Positions 9,336 to 17,460 of a stretch of 64,000 nucleotides of DNA are shown here, one piece after another. This DNA is from Coleofasciculus sp. FACHB-T130. GTDB lineage: Bacteria; Cyanobacteriota; Cyanobacteriia; Cyanobacteriales; FACHB-T130. The notes beneath the pieces are model-generated. The model was not told the origin of the DNA and ran no database searches. It saw only the letters and a list, made by a program, of their open reading frames with translations. Where the stretch lies: NCBI RefSeq assembly GCF_014695375.1, contig NZ_JACJOG010000059.1, positions 216,208 to 280,207 of the forward strand, in the 5' to 3' direction. Positions within the stretch are counted from its first letter, which is position 1, and every line of letters starts with the position of its first letter. The position numbers and the translations under genes were made by a program.

Positions 9336-9998
9336 ATGTCTAAAGATAGACGCTTTGCTTTCTTAAATCTGATGCAAAGCCGAACGGTAATTGTATTTTT
9401 GGTTTTAATTAGCACTTTCCTATGTGCCCAGCGGGCGATCGCTCACCATCCAATGGGTGGCAAGACGCCGTCTAATTTCTTTGAAGGGTTCTTTTCAGGG
9501 CTAGCCCACCCCTTGATTGGACTGGATCATTTTGCGTTTGTGGTGGCGATTGGATTACTGGCGGTTGGGCAAGTGCGGGGCGCGTTCATCCCAGCCGGGT
9601 TTGTATTGGCAGCACTGGCGGGAACTGGGATTCATTTACTCAATCTAGATTTACCGGCAGCTGAGATAGCGATCGCCGGTTCCGTGATTGTCTTTGGGGC
9701 GCTGCTGCTAACGCCAAACAAACCAAACTGGATGGTTCTTATAGCGCTGGGAGCGCTTGCTGGTTTATTTCACGGCTATGCTTATGGCGAGGCAATCGTC
9801 GGTGCTGGTATGACACCGCTTGTTGCTTACCTTCTGGGTTTCACTTTCATTCAATATGGCGTTGCCTTGGTTGCCATGCTGCTTGGCAATGCAGTGAGCC
9901 GGAAATCTGCCACTCAACCTTTATCCTGGCAGCGATTTGCCGGTTTGGTTATCTGCTCGATTGGAGTGGTTTTCTTGAGTAATTCCGTCCTCGGTTAA
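9336..9998 (+). CDS. hupE: HupE/UreJ family metal transporter, probably cobalt (B12-regulated)
   Basis: The protein has 220 residues from ATG 9336, which has GAGG 8 bases upstream; a TTG at 9306 also exists. A signal-like N-terminus ends in AQRAIAHHPMGG; the His-rich start of the mature part is typical of the family. About six membrane helices follow, with the family signature HPLIGLDHFAFVVAIGL and a conserved LFHGYAYGEA motif. HupE/UreJ proteins move nickel or cobalt. Control by a cobalamin riboswitch points to cobalt supply for B12 synthesis, as proposed for other cyanobacterial HupE genes. The metal is an inference from regulation. Confidence 0.9.
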   Translation: MSKDRRFAFLNLMQSRTVIVFLVLISTFLCAQRAIAHHPMGGKTPSNFFEGFFSGLAHPLIGLDHFAFVVAIGLLAVGQVRGAFIPAGFVLAALAGTGIHLLNLDLPAAEIAIAGSVIVFGALLLTPNKPNWMVLIALGALAGLFHGYAYGEAIVGAGMTPLVAYLLGFTFIQYGVALVAMLLGNAVSRKSATQPLSWQRFAGLVICSIGVVFLSNSVLG

Positions 9999-10006
9999 TG
10001 ATAATC

Positions 10007-10055
10007 TCGCGCAAAGACGCAAAGTTTTTGTTAGCGTCTTTGCGTCTTTGCGCGA
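10007..10055. terminator. 18-bp perfect hairpin between convergent genes
   Basis: The arms TCGCGCAAAGACGCAAAG (10007-10024) and its exact complement (10038-10055) flank a 13-base loop beginning TTTTTG. It lies between hupE and the convergent M56 gene and could stop transcription from both sides. The CTTTGCGTCTTTGCG arm is a common cyanobacterial intergenic repeat. Confidence 0.65.
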
Positions 10056-10095
10056 AATTTGAAAGGAAATTATCCTGATTGTGCAACACCAAAAT

Positions 10096-10938
10096 TTAAG
10101 TGTGAAACGGCACGGTTACTAGCGGCAGAAACCCTAGTAGTATCCAATGCCAAAGCCATATGCTGGGTGAAGCTGACTCCTCTGATGGTGCCAGAAGCGC
10201 TTCGATTCTCTCCTCTAAACGATTTCGAGGGGTCATGGCACTGAACGCTGCACAGAAACTTTCAGACTGTACTGGCGAGACACTCACCACCAATAGCAGA
10301 GATTCTGCTAACAACAAGGGATCTACCTGTTGCGCCGCCCATCGATCCGCACGAAGTTCCCGCAATAGTAAAAGTTCTTGCCACAAAGCTTCTGTATTCG
10401 GCAACCAAGCGGTTATCTGGCGCACCCAGCCAAGCCAGAAAAACCAAAACGTATCCCGATAATAGTAATGCGCTTGTTCGTGGGCGAGAACTGCTTCTAG
10501 ATGATCTCGATCGAGGGTTTCTAACAATCCCTGACTGACGACTAATTCAGGCTGCCAGAAACCAATTTGGGCGCTAAATAGAACGCTGGCATTGAGAAGG
10601 CGACCCAATTTACCTTCAAGCTCGATTTGGGGATAAGTGCGTGTCTGTTGTACCGAACGCCATCCTTCATGTGCCAGCTTTAGACATAAAATTCCGGCAA
10701 CGCCTAAAAATCCCCAGGCGAAGGAGTAACTGAACCATCCGGCTTGCAGTCCTCCCATCTTTCCGTCTGCACCCATGCAAATAACTGCGATCGCTGTCAC
10801 GATCAATAGCAGCGGCGGAAACAAAAATAACCCAAAGGATCGTTGCCAGCGTTGCGTCCAAGTTCCTGATGGCTCTAACCCTGTGCATCTCAGACACCAC
10901 GCCAATCCTAACGCCGTCAGAATCATCGCTAGATGCAT
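10096..10938 (-). CDS. M56 family (BlaR1/MecR1-like) membrane metallopeptidase
   Basis: This 280-residue protein has hydrophobic segments at both ends and in the first 95 residues. The zinc protease motif HEQAH lies in LEAVLAHEQAHYYYRD at about residues 145-160. M56 proteins are membrane zinc peptidases; in BlaR1/MecR1 they sense beta-lactams and cleave the partner repressor. This one lacks the large penicillin-binding sensor domain, so its signal is unknown. The start codon overlaps the end of the BlaI-like gene by 10 bases, showing translational coupling and a two-gene signalling operon. Family and pairing are firm; the inducing signal is not known. Confidence 0.88.
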   Translation of the reverse strand: MHLAMILTALGLAWCLRCTGLEPSGTWTQRWQRSFGLFLFPPLLLIVTAIAVICMGADGKMGGLQAGWFSYSFAWGFLGVAGILCLKLAHEGWRSVQQTRTYPQIELEGKLGRLLNASVLFSAQIGFWQPELVVSQGLLETLDRDHLEAVLAHEQAHYYYRDTFWFFWLGWVRQITAWLPNTEALWQELLLLRELRADRWAAQQVDPLLLAESLLLVVSVSPVQSESFCAAFSAMTPRNRLEERIEALLAPSEESASPSIWLWHWILLGFLPLVTVPFHT

Positions 10939-11360
10939 GATTTTCCCTCCTCTCTCGCTTTGCGTGCGGATTGAAGACGAAGCGCGATCGCTTCTATTTG
11001 CTCTACGCTAGCGCTATCTAGGCTATCTGCAAAGGCGGCGACGACATCCGGGTTCCCCACTGCCAAAAACTGGTGTAACTGTTCGTGAGCTTTAATGACT
11101 TGCGCTTCTTCCCGCGATACCAAAGGTTGCCAGCAAAAGCTTCGTTCTTGTTTATCGCAAGCTAGCCAACCTTTTTGGGTCAGGCGACGCAGCACCGTTG
11201 TTACTGAAGTATAAGCTAACTCCCGGTCTGGGTCAGCCAGAATGCGATCGTGTACATCCTTAACGGTGGCAGAGCCGAGTTCCCAGACGATATTTAAAAT
11301 CTCCGCTTCTAAAGGGCCAAGGGAAAGTTGTTTGGGACGGTAGTTAGGTAGAGGAACCAT
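10929..11360 (-). CDS. BlaI/MecI/CopY family transcriptional repressor
   Basis: The 143-residue protein has the penicillinase-repressor winged helix: LGPLEAEILNIVWELG, TVKDVHDRI and the recognition region AYTSVTTVLRRLTQKGWL (residues about 15-70). Its acidic C-terminal half should dimerise. BlaI-type repressors bind their own promoter and are inactivated by proteolysis by the linked M56 protein, here the overlapping downstream gene. The target regulon beyond autoregulation is not visible. I could not identify a clear palindromic operator in the upstream 150 bases. Confidence 0.9.
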   Translation of the reverse strand: MVPLPNYRPKQLSLGPLEAEILNIVWELGSATVKDVHDRILADPDRELAYTSVTTVLRRLTQKGWLACDKQERSFCWQPLVSREEAQVIKAHEQLHQFLAVGNPDVVAAFADSLDSASVEQIEAIALRLQSARKAREEGKSCI

Positions 11361-11516
11361 ACATCTGAACTTTGTGCCTTGTGCAATCTCTGAATAAGCT
11401 TACACTCCAGACTTGCACTCTTGTTCAAGTTTGACAGCTTGTCTTTTGACGGCAACAACGACTCAACTCAAAATAATGGGGTTGCATCCCAGTCAGAGCA
11501 AAATCTACTGACATTG

Positions 11517-11547
11517 AGCCTGCGTAGGCAGGCTTTGTTTGTGTAGC
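11517..11547. repeat. Dispersed repeat (GCCTGCGTAGGCAGGC type), copy 1
   Basis: AGCCTGCGTAGGCAGGCT is followed by TTGTTTGTGTAGC. The first part forms a short hairpin. A diverged copy is at 40499-40530. Such elements are common between cyanobacterial genes; this one lies in the region 11361-11636, where I see no gene. Confidence 0.6.
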
Positions 11548-11636
11548 GACAAACTTACAGCCTGTGAGCAATTGGCTACTAAATGACGGGTGTTACGCAG
11601 TGCTTTCTCAACATCTATGTTCTCAATGTCTATGTT

Positions 11637-12263
11637 ATGAGTCGCCTTTCCCGCAAGATTGTCATCTTCAGCATTATCTTCAGCATTGTAATGGCACTGC
11701 TGAATTCGCCGTCGATGGCTCAAGCTCAGCCATTACAAATCACGCTAACGGCGAGTACCGATACAGATCAAATGAGCGCTGAGGACTTCTTCAAGCGCGG
11801 AGTTTACGAGGTATTGAGCGGAGATTACCTTGAAGCGATCGCTGATTTAAACCAAGCAATTCGGCTCAATCCCGATAATGCTCAAGCTTACACGAATCAA
11901 GGTCTTGCCCGCGCTGCCCTCGGAGATACGCAAGGAGCGATCGCTGACTTTAGCCAAGCAATTGAGATCGACCCCAGCCTCGCTTTAGCTTACTATAATC
12001 GGGGTTTTGTCCGCTCCCAACTACAAGATTATCCGGGAGCAATAGAAGACTTTAGCCAAGCGATTGAACTCAATCCTCAGGATGGCGACGCCTATCACTG
12101 TCGATGTCTCGTCCACTACACGCTGGGACACAAACAGGGAGTGAAAGCAGATTTTGAGAAAGCCACCGATCTCTATCTACAACAAGGGAAACGACAACAA
12201 TATCAAAGTTTACTACAAGAAATTAAAGAGCTTCATTCGTCAAGTCATCTTCTGGTTTCTTAA
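11637..12263 (+). CDS. Exported TPR-repeat protein
   Basis: The preferred start is ATG 11637, giving 208 residues, because it creates a clean signal peptide (MSRLSRKIVIFSIIF, ending SPSMAQA). An upstream ATG at 11583 would put 18 odd residues before it. Three TPR units follow from about residue 50 (DYLEAIADLNQAIRLNPD, TQGAIADFSQAIEIDPS, YPGAIEDFSQAIELNPQ) plus a degenerate fourth (HKQGVKADFEKAT). TPR domains mediate protein contacts. A periplasmic or thylakoid-lumen location is inferred from the signal peptide. No partner can be named. Confidence 0.82.
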   Translation: MSRLSRKIVIFSIIFSIVMALLNSPSMAQAQPLQITLTASTDTDQMSAEDFFKRGVYEVLSGDYLEAIADLNQAIRLNPDNAQAYTNQGLARAALGDTQGAIADFSQAIEIDPSLALAYYNRGFVRSQLQDYPGAIEDFSQAIELNPQDGDAYHCRCLVHYTLGHKQGVKADFEKATDLYLQQGKRQQYQSLLQEIKELHSSSHLLVS

Positions 12264-12355
12264 TCATTTGTTACCTTGAATCATCCATGCGATCGCTAAA
12301 ACTCGAAGCAATTAGCTAAAACGATTATTAACTAAAACTTTATTGAAAAAAATAT

Positions 12356-14713
12356 ATGAATAAACACTTACTGTTCAATAGCTTTTTGGTAGCGAATGCT
12401 GTAGCAGTATTAGTTTGCCATCCAGTTCTAGCTGAAGTTACGCAAGTCACTAGCATTCGTTTAATTCCAACAAGTAACGGCATTCAGGTAATTTTAGAAA
12501 CTACGGGTGGTACACTTTCTCAAATTTTGACATCCAGCAACAACGATATCTTTACCGCTAACATCATCAATGCTCACTTGAGCTTACCCGAAGGAAATCG
12601 TTTCTATCAAAACAACCCTACTGATGCAATTACTGCTGTATCTGTTACTCCTTTGGATTCTAATAGTATTCAGGTAGTCATAATTGGAAAGGCTGGGATT
12701 CCGGCCGGAGAAGTTAATCAAAGTGATTCCGCGCTTATTTTCAACCTAGATAATACTACTGATTCCATAGCATCTGAGCCTGATAGCGAGTCTGATGAAA
12801 CGCCTGAAGCATTTGAATCAAGCGAGTTGGCAACTGAGCCAGAAGTTCAAGTAGGAACAAATGAAGAAATTGAATTAGTCGTAACGGCGAAAAGAGAAAT
12901 TTTTCCAGAAACATCTACGCCCGTCTATACAATTAATCAAGAAGAAATTCAAAAGCAAGGCGCTAATAGTGCAGCGGAAGTCTTGAGAGGACTCCCTGGA
13001 TTTGCCATTAATGATGCCGGTTTCGGGGCAGATATTCATACTGGCACTTACTACCGGGGACATTCGATTAATCAGTCTGTTTTTCTCCTCAATGGCAGAC
13101 CTATCAACACGAATATTAATACTTATCATGGTGCTACCGACCTTAATAGTATTCCAGTAGAAGCAATTGAACAAGTGGAATTATCTAGCGGCACCAGTTC
13201 TACTTTATATGGTTCGGAAGCTTTTGGAGGAGTTGTTAATATCATCACCAAACAAGGGCAAGAAGTTCCTAAACTCAATGCTTCAGTTGAATATGGCTCT
13301 TTTAATCAGTCCAACTATCGGATTAGCTACGGGGGTTCTGCGGACAATCTAAGATTTAATCTCGGCTATGAAGAGTACGAAGCAGATAATCGTTATGCTG
13401 TCCCTAAAGGTGCAGCAAATCGAGATTCTGAAGGTCTTCTATTTAACGGAGATACCGCAACTAGCAACTACTTTGGCGGGATATCGCTAGATTTGAATTC
13501 AAGAAACACTCTTAGTTTAGATGCTTCTAAAATTAGCAGTCGTCGGGGATTACTTTATTTCGGGTTTCCTCTGCAAAGAGACAGATTAGACCACGATGCT
13601 TTTAATATTGGGTTATCTTGGAAGGCTTTGCTAGGAGAAGGGGAAGATTCTGTTCTGAGAACGACACTTTCTTACAATCAGGATTACTTTAATACTTATG
13701 GCCCGACTCAAAATATCTTCTACCGGACTGGTACTCTGAATTCCCAAGCTCTCAATGCTAGGGTAGAGCATCAATGGCAAACATCTCCTCGAAATACTCT
13801 AACTTGGGGCTTCGATGTACAAAATAGCTACTTAAATGGGAATGTTTTAAGTACAGTCCCTAATCAGCTTACCCTGAACGAAAGTGAAAACAGAGATAGG
13901 TTTCATACAGCAATATTTGCCTTAAATACTTGGAAAATAAGTAACTCATTACAGGCAGATTTTGGTCTGCGGCAAAATTTTAATAGTGACTTTGGGAGCT
14001 ATTTGAATCCCAGTGTTGGGGGACGGTGGGCTGTTACTCCAACGGTGGCGGTGCGGGGCAGTTGGGCTTCGGTTCAGCGCAATCCTGGATTAGATCAATT
14101 GTATGTTTTTGATACGGTTCATAACTGGTTGCCGAACCCGGATCTAAATCCAGAAACCGGCTCTTCTTGGACGGCTGGAGTCGATATCCAGTTTTTAGAA
14201 AATTTGGTAGGACAGTTTACCTATTTCGGCAGCCGTTTAGATAATCGCCTCGGAGTTATATCAGGCCGTTGGGCGAATATTGGGCTGGTAAATACAAATG
14301 GGTTGGAGGCAGCATTACGGTGGCAAATGACTCCGCAATGGTCAACTTTTCTTAACTATACTTATACAGATGCGCGAATCGAGACCGGCTTGGAGAAGGG
14401 ATTACAACTAGGTTTAATTCCTTACTCAGTAGGACAATTCGGGATTGGTTATGCGAGTGGAGGATGGCAATTGAATCTATATGCAAGTTACCACGACGGG
14501 GCACGGAGAGCTTTCTTTAATAATCCTGGCGAGAGTAACAAAGATTTTTCCCCGTCTTTCTTAAATCTAGATTTGAGCGGTCGGATTCCGATTACTAAAA
14601 ATTTTGGGATTACAGTGAATTTAGAAAATTTGGCTGATGTAAAGTACGAGAAAGCTAATCGAATCTATCACCCCGGTTTAACTTTACGAGTTGGCTTACA
14701 GTCCAATTTTTAA
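12356..14713 (+). CDS. TonB-dependent outer-membrane receptor with N-terminal AMIN domain
   Basis: The protein has 785 residues. A signal peptide (to about residue 26, HPVLAE) is followed by an AMIN domain (VTSIRLIPTSNGIQVIL, residues about 30-140), an acidic linker, the TonB box region LVVTAKR near 180, a plug domain (EEIQKQGANSAAEVLRGLPG to GGVVNIITKQ, about 195-300) and a beta-barrel ending in RVGLQSNF with terminal Phe. AMIN-fused receptors are typical of cyanobacteria and usually import ferric siderophores. The nearby iron transporter fits, but no Fur box is visible upstream and a cobalamin or other ligand cannot be excluded. No ribosome-binding site is evident before the ATG. Confidence 0.9.
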   Translation: MNKHLLFNSFLVANAVAVLVCHPVLAEVTQVTSIRLIPTSNGIQVILETTGGTLSQILTSSNNDIFTANIINAHLSLPEGNRFYQNNPTDAITAVSVTPLDSNSIQVVIIGKAGIPAGEVNQSDSALIFNLDNTTDSIASEPDSESDETPEAFESSELATEPEVQVGTNEEIELVVTAKREIFPETSTPVYTINQEEIQKQGANSAAEVLRGLPGFAINDAGFGADIHTGTYYRGHSINQSVFLLNGRPINTNINTYHGATDLNSIPVEAIEQVELSSGTSSTLYGSEAFGGVVNIITKQGQEVPKLNASVEYGSFNQSNYRISYGGSADNLRFNLGYEEYEADNRYAVPKGAANRDSEGLLFNGDTATSNYFGGISLDLNSRNTLSLDASKISSRRGLLYFGFPLQRDRLDHDAFNIGLSWKALLGEGEDSVLRTTLSYNQDYFNTYGPTQNIFYRTGTLNSQALNARVEHQWQTSPRNTLTWGFDVQNSYLNGNVLSTVPNQLTLNESENRDRFHTAIFALNTWKISNSLQADFGLRQNFNSDFGSYLNPSVGGRWAVTPTVAVRGSWASVQRNPGLDQLYVFDTVHNWLPNPDLNPETGSSWTAGVDIQFLENLVGQFTYFGSRLDNRLGVISGRWANIGLVNTNGLEAALRWQMTPQWSTFLNYTYTDARIETGLEKGLQLGLIPYSVGQFGIGYASGGWQLNLYASYHDGARRAFFNNPGESNKDFSPSFLNLDLSGRIPITKNFGITVNLENLADVKYEKANRIYHPGLTLRVGLQSNF

Positions 14714-14893
14714 AAATTTTGGATAGGTATTGGATAGGGTAAGAGTAGAATTTTACTGCTTTTTGTCAGAGCGATCGCTTAACGCAATCCTGTCATCATC
14801 CCGAAATTACCTCCTTGAGATAGAGGTATTTATACCGCTAGACAGGTGTAATTTTTGATGAAAGCGCAACTTTCTACCGAAATTGATTGAATT

Positions 14894-15673
14894 ATGGCTC
14901 TTTATCGTCGAAATTTCCTGTTTCTGCTAGGTGGCACTGCCGGAGCAGCCGTCATTGGGGCTTTCCCCGCAGCTTGTGCAGCTCAAACAACTCCAAAAAG
15001 TGAAAACCAGCAAGCACAGCAGCAGACACCGCAAGCACAACAGCAGGGGCAAACGGCAAATACTTTTACACTGCCGCCTTTACCTTATGCCTACAATGCT
15101 CTGGAACCCCATATTGATGAGGCGACGATGCGGTTTCACCATGATAAACACCATGCCGCCTACGTCAAAAACCTGAATGAAGCCGTGAATAAATACTCGC
15201 AACTCAAAGGCAAGAGTCCTGAAGAATTGCTTCGTGACATCAATAGCGTGCCAGAAGATATTCGTACTACAGTACGCAATAACGGCGGCGGTCACGTAAA
15301 TCATACGATGTTTTGGGAAATCATGGCACCCAATGCTGGTGGAGCGCCGACGGGAAGAATTGCCGAAGCGATTAATCAAAGCTTTGGCAGTTTTGACGCT
15401 TTCAAAAAGCAATTTAATGAAGCCGGTAGCAAGCGTTTTGGCAGCGGCTGGGCTTGGCTGGTTCGCGGCAAGGATGGGAGGTTGCAAGTGATGAGTACGG
15501 CGAATCAAGATAGTCCGTTGATGGAAGGAATGTATCCGATTATGGGCAATGATGTCTGGGAACACGCTTACTATTTGAAATACCAAAATAAGCGTGCTGA
15601 TTATTTAGATGCTTGGTGGAACGTCGTTAATTGGAATGCAGTAAACCAGCGATTTGAGAAAGCATCAGCTTAG
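14894..15673 (+). CDS. sodA: Exported manganese superoxide dismutase
   Basis: The protein has 259 residues. The N-terminus [11 protein letters not shown] has a twin-arginine look, followed by a hydrophobic core and AACAAQ. A Gln/Ala/Pro-rich linker runs to about residue 55, then comes a full Fe/Mn SOD. Metal ligands can be assigned by alignment to the E. coli enzyme: H82, H137, D220 and H224. Glycines in [10 protein letters not shown] and the Gln in [10 protein letters not shown] are marks of the Mn form. Superoxide dismutation outside the cytoplasm is inferred, with membrane or lumen tethering as for other cyanobacterial SodA proteins. The cysteine at 28 might be lipid-modified, but the lipobox is poor. 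A second, Fe-type SOD lies at 52.8 kb. Confidence 0.92.
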   Translation: MALYRRNFLFLLGGTAGAAVIGAFPAACAAQTTPKSENQQAQQQTPQAQQQGQTANTFTLPPLPYAYNALEPHIDEATMRFHHDKHHAAYVKNLNEAVNKYSQLKGKSPEELLRDINSVPEDIRTTVRNNGGGHVNHTMFWEIMAPNAGGAPTGRIAEAINQSFGSFDAFKKQFNEAGSKRFGSGWAWLVRGKDGRLQVMSTANQDSPLMEGMYPIMGNDVWEHAYYLKYQNKRADYLDAWWNVVNWNAVNQRFEKASA

Positions 15674-15691
15674 TTGAATGCCGCTGATTTC

Positions 15692-15771
15692 AGCCCTAAA
15701 CTAAAGTTTGGGCTAATAGCTTAAACCCGTTTAAACGGGTTTAAAGGCTGACCAGTAAGTTAAAGCTTACT
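15692..15771. terminator. Array of three hairpins after sodA
   Basis: Hairpin 1 spans 15692-15714 (AGCCC...GGGCT). Hairpin 2 is a perfect 24-base palindrome at 15721-15744 built from AAACCCGTTTAAACGGGTTT. Hairpin 3 spans 15754-15771 (AGTAAG...CTTACT). Together they probably terminate sodA; the central palindrome also resembles a cyanobacterial intergenic repeat. Confidence 0.6.
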
Positions 15772-16008
15772 TCAGCTTTAATCCGGAAATTTATTTGCAA
15801 ACTCTTTGTGTTAGTGTCATCCCAGCCTAGTTGCTCGAAGCCTTAGTTAGCAGGCTCAATTGAGGCTGTGAAGCGCGAGGTGGCTCTCGCAGTGCTAGAT
15901 GGACTTCGTTTGTCTCGCCGGATTCCCGCCTCTGGGAAATTTGCTCTCATCGGGATGCTCCCGATCCTGGGAACCCAATGCATCTACAGCGCTATTTTTG
16001 TAGCTTAA

Positions 16009-16046
16009 TGATAATAATTGACAATAACTCTTTTTGCAGCTATATT
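16009..16046 (+). promoter_or_regulatory. futA promoter with overlapping Fur box
   Basis: TGATAATAATTGACA (16009-16023) matches the 7-1-7 Fur consensus at 13 of 15 positions. Its end forms a perfect -35 TTGACA (16018-16023), followed by a 17-base spacer and -10 TATATT (16041-16046). Bound Fur would cover the -35 element, giving iron repression of the ferric iron transporter gene downstream. Confidence 0.7.
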
Positions 16047-16228
16047 CAAAGGTTGTCAATTACGTTACTAAAAGTTGATAACACAGGCTATAGAAGATGG
16101 CTTCAAAGAAAAGCAACCCTTTGTACAGGTAGTGGGTGGAGAATTTGTTTGTGGTAACTTAACAAACGGTTCTTAGCTACCTAGTTAAAAAACATTGTCA
16201 ATATAAGATTTTATTGAGGAGTAACCTG

Positions 16229-17335
16229 GTGAAGCGTCGAAAGTTTGTGTTTTTAATGGGACTGGCAACTGCGAGCGGTGGGTTAGCGATCGCCTGCTCT
16301 GACAACCAGAGTGCCACGACTCCCAATGCAACCTCCCCAACCAGCAGCCCTGCCAGTACGACTGCCGCCAGTCCATCTGCCAGCCCAGTTGCCGCCACCG
16401 GCCCATTGGAAAAAGAACTCGTGGTCTACTCAGGACGGGACGAGAAACTGGTTGGCGACCTGATTAAACAGTTTGAAAAGGAAACTGGGGCGAAAGTACA
16501 AGTCCGCTATGGCGACACCGCTGAGTTAGCAGCAGCCATTTTGGAAGAAGGTAAAAATAGTCCGGCTGACGTTTTCTTTGCTCAAGATGCCGGGGCACTC
16601 GGAGCAATGCAAAAGGCAGGTAGGGCATCGCAGTTGCCAACTTCACTGCTCGATCGGGTAGAAAGCCGCTACCGCTCACCGGATGGGAAGTGGGTTGGAA
16701 TTACGGGTCGAGTGCGGACAGTAGACTACAACACCAAGTTAGTTAAGGCAGCAGATTTACCAGAATCTATCACTGGCTTTACCGATCCAAAGTGGAAAGG
16801 AAAAATTGGTTGGGCACCTACGAATGGCTCCTTCCAGTCCTTTGTCACCGCTTTGCGCGTCTCGCAAGGGGATGAGAAAGCTAAGCAATGGCTAGAAGGC
16901 ATTAAAGCCAACAATCCCAAAACTTACCCCAAAAATGCGGCAATTGTAGAAGCGCTATCCCGTGGGGAAATTGCGGTCGGATTTGTCAATCACTATTACT
17001 TGGAAAAGTTCAAGCAAGAAAATCCCCAAGCTCCCGTGGATCATCACTTCACCAATGATGTGGGTTCCTTAGTCAACGTGGCAGGCGTGGCAATTTTAGA
17101 GGGTGCAAAACATCCCAATATTGCTCAGAAGTTTGTGGACTTCATGTTGGCTCAGGATGCTCAGAAATACTTTGCCACCAAGACTTATGAGTATCCACTA
17201 GCTTCGGGAATCGCTCCGGCGGGGAATTTAAAAGCACTGAACGGAATTCCCAGCCAAGCGACTGCCATTGACTTAAGCAATCTGAACGACTTGGATGCAA
17301 CGTTGAAGCTTTTGCAGGAGACACAGGTAATTTAA
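16229..17335 (+). CDS. futA: Ferric iron ABC transporter, substrate-binding protein
   Basis: The start is GTG 16229, set by GAGGAG 7 bases upstream, giving 368 residues. The N-terminus KRRKFVFLMG has a twin-arginine pattern, and GLAIAC resembles a lipobox; a Ser/Thr/Pro/Ala linker follows. The binding domain begins LVVYSGRDEKLVGDLIKQFE (about residue 75), typical of the FutA/IdiA/FbpA class, with QDAGALG, GITGRVRTVDYN and the tyrosine-rich VNHYYLEKF. FutA-type proteins bind Fe(III) in the periplasm through tyrosines. The Fur-type promoter upstream and futB downstream support this role. Confidence 0.92.
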   Translation: MKRRKFVFLMGLATASGGLAIACSDNQSATTPNATSPTSSPASTTAASPSASPVAATGPLEKELVVYSGRDEKLVGDLIKQFEKETGAKVQVRYGDTAELAAAILEEGKNSPADVFFAQDAGALGAMQKAGRASQLPTSLLDRVESRYRSPDGKWVGITGRVRTVDYNTKLVKAADLPESITGFTDPKWKGKIGWAPTNGSFQSFVTALRVSQGDEKAKQWLEGIKANNPKTYPKNAAIVEALSRGEIAVGFVNHYYLEKFKQENPQAPVDHHFTNDVGSLVNVAGVAILEGAKHPNIAQKFVDFMLAQDAQKYFATKTYEYPLASGIAPAGNLKALNGIPSQATAIDLSNLNDLDATLKLLQETQVI

Positions 17336-17460
17336 GTCGTTTGTGGGAATGGGGAATAAGTACTGATAACTCTTATTACCCATTACCAGCCTTCAAAAGT
17401 GATGTTATTTCCGCAATTTTGTTGAATTGCTGGTTGTTAATCCCCATATCGATTAACTGA

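Larger units (their letters stand above)
15674..16228. other. Intergenic region with hairpin array and futA promoter
   Basis: About 550 bases between sodA and futA contain no gene. The left part holds three consecutive hairpins (15692-15771). The middle (about 15830-16000) has a GC-richer segment with GGGATGCTCCC-like inverted words, related to one near 40565. The right part carries the Fur-type promoter. Confidence 0.6.

Noticed and set aside
12356..14713. Assignment of the TonB receptor as a B12 (BtuB) receptor because a B12 riboswitch is nearby
   Set aside because: The riboswitch is 2.3 kb away and belongs to hupE; no aptamer precedes the receptor gene. The ligand is left open.
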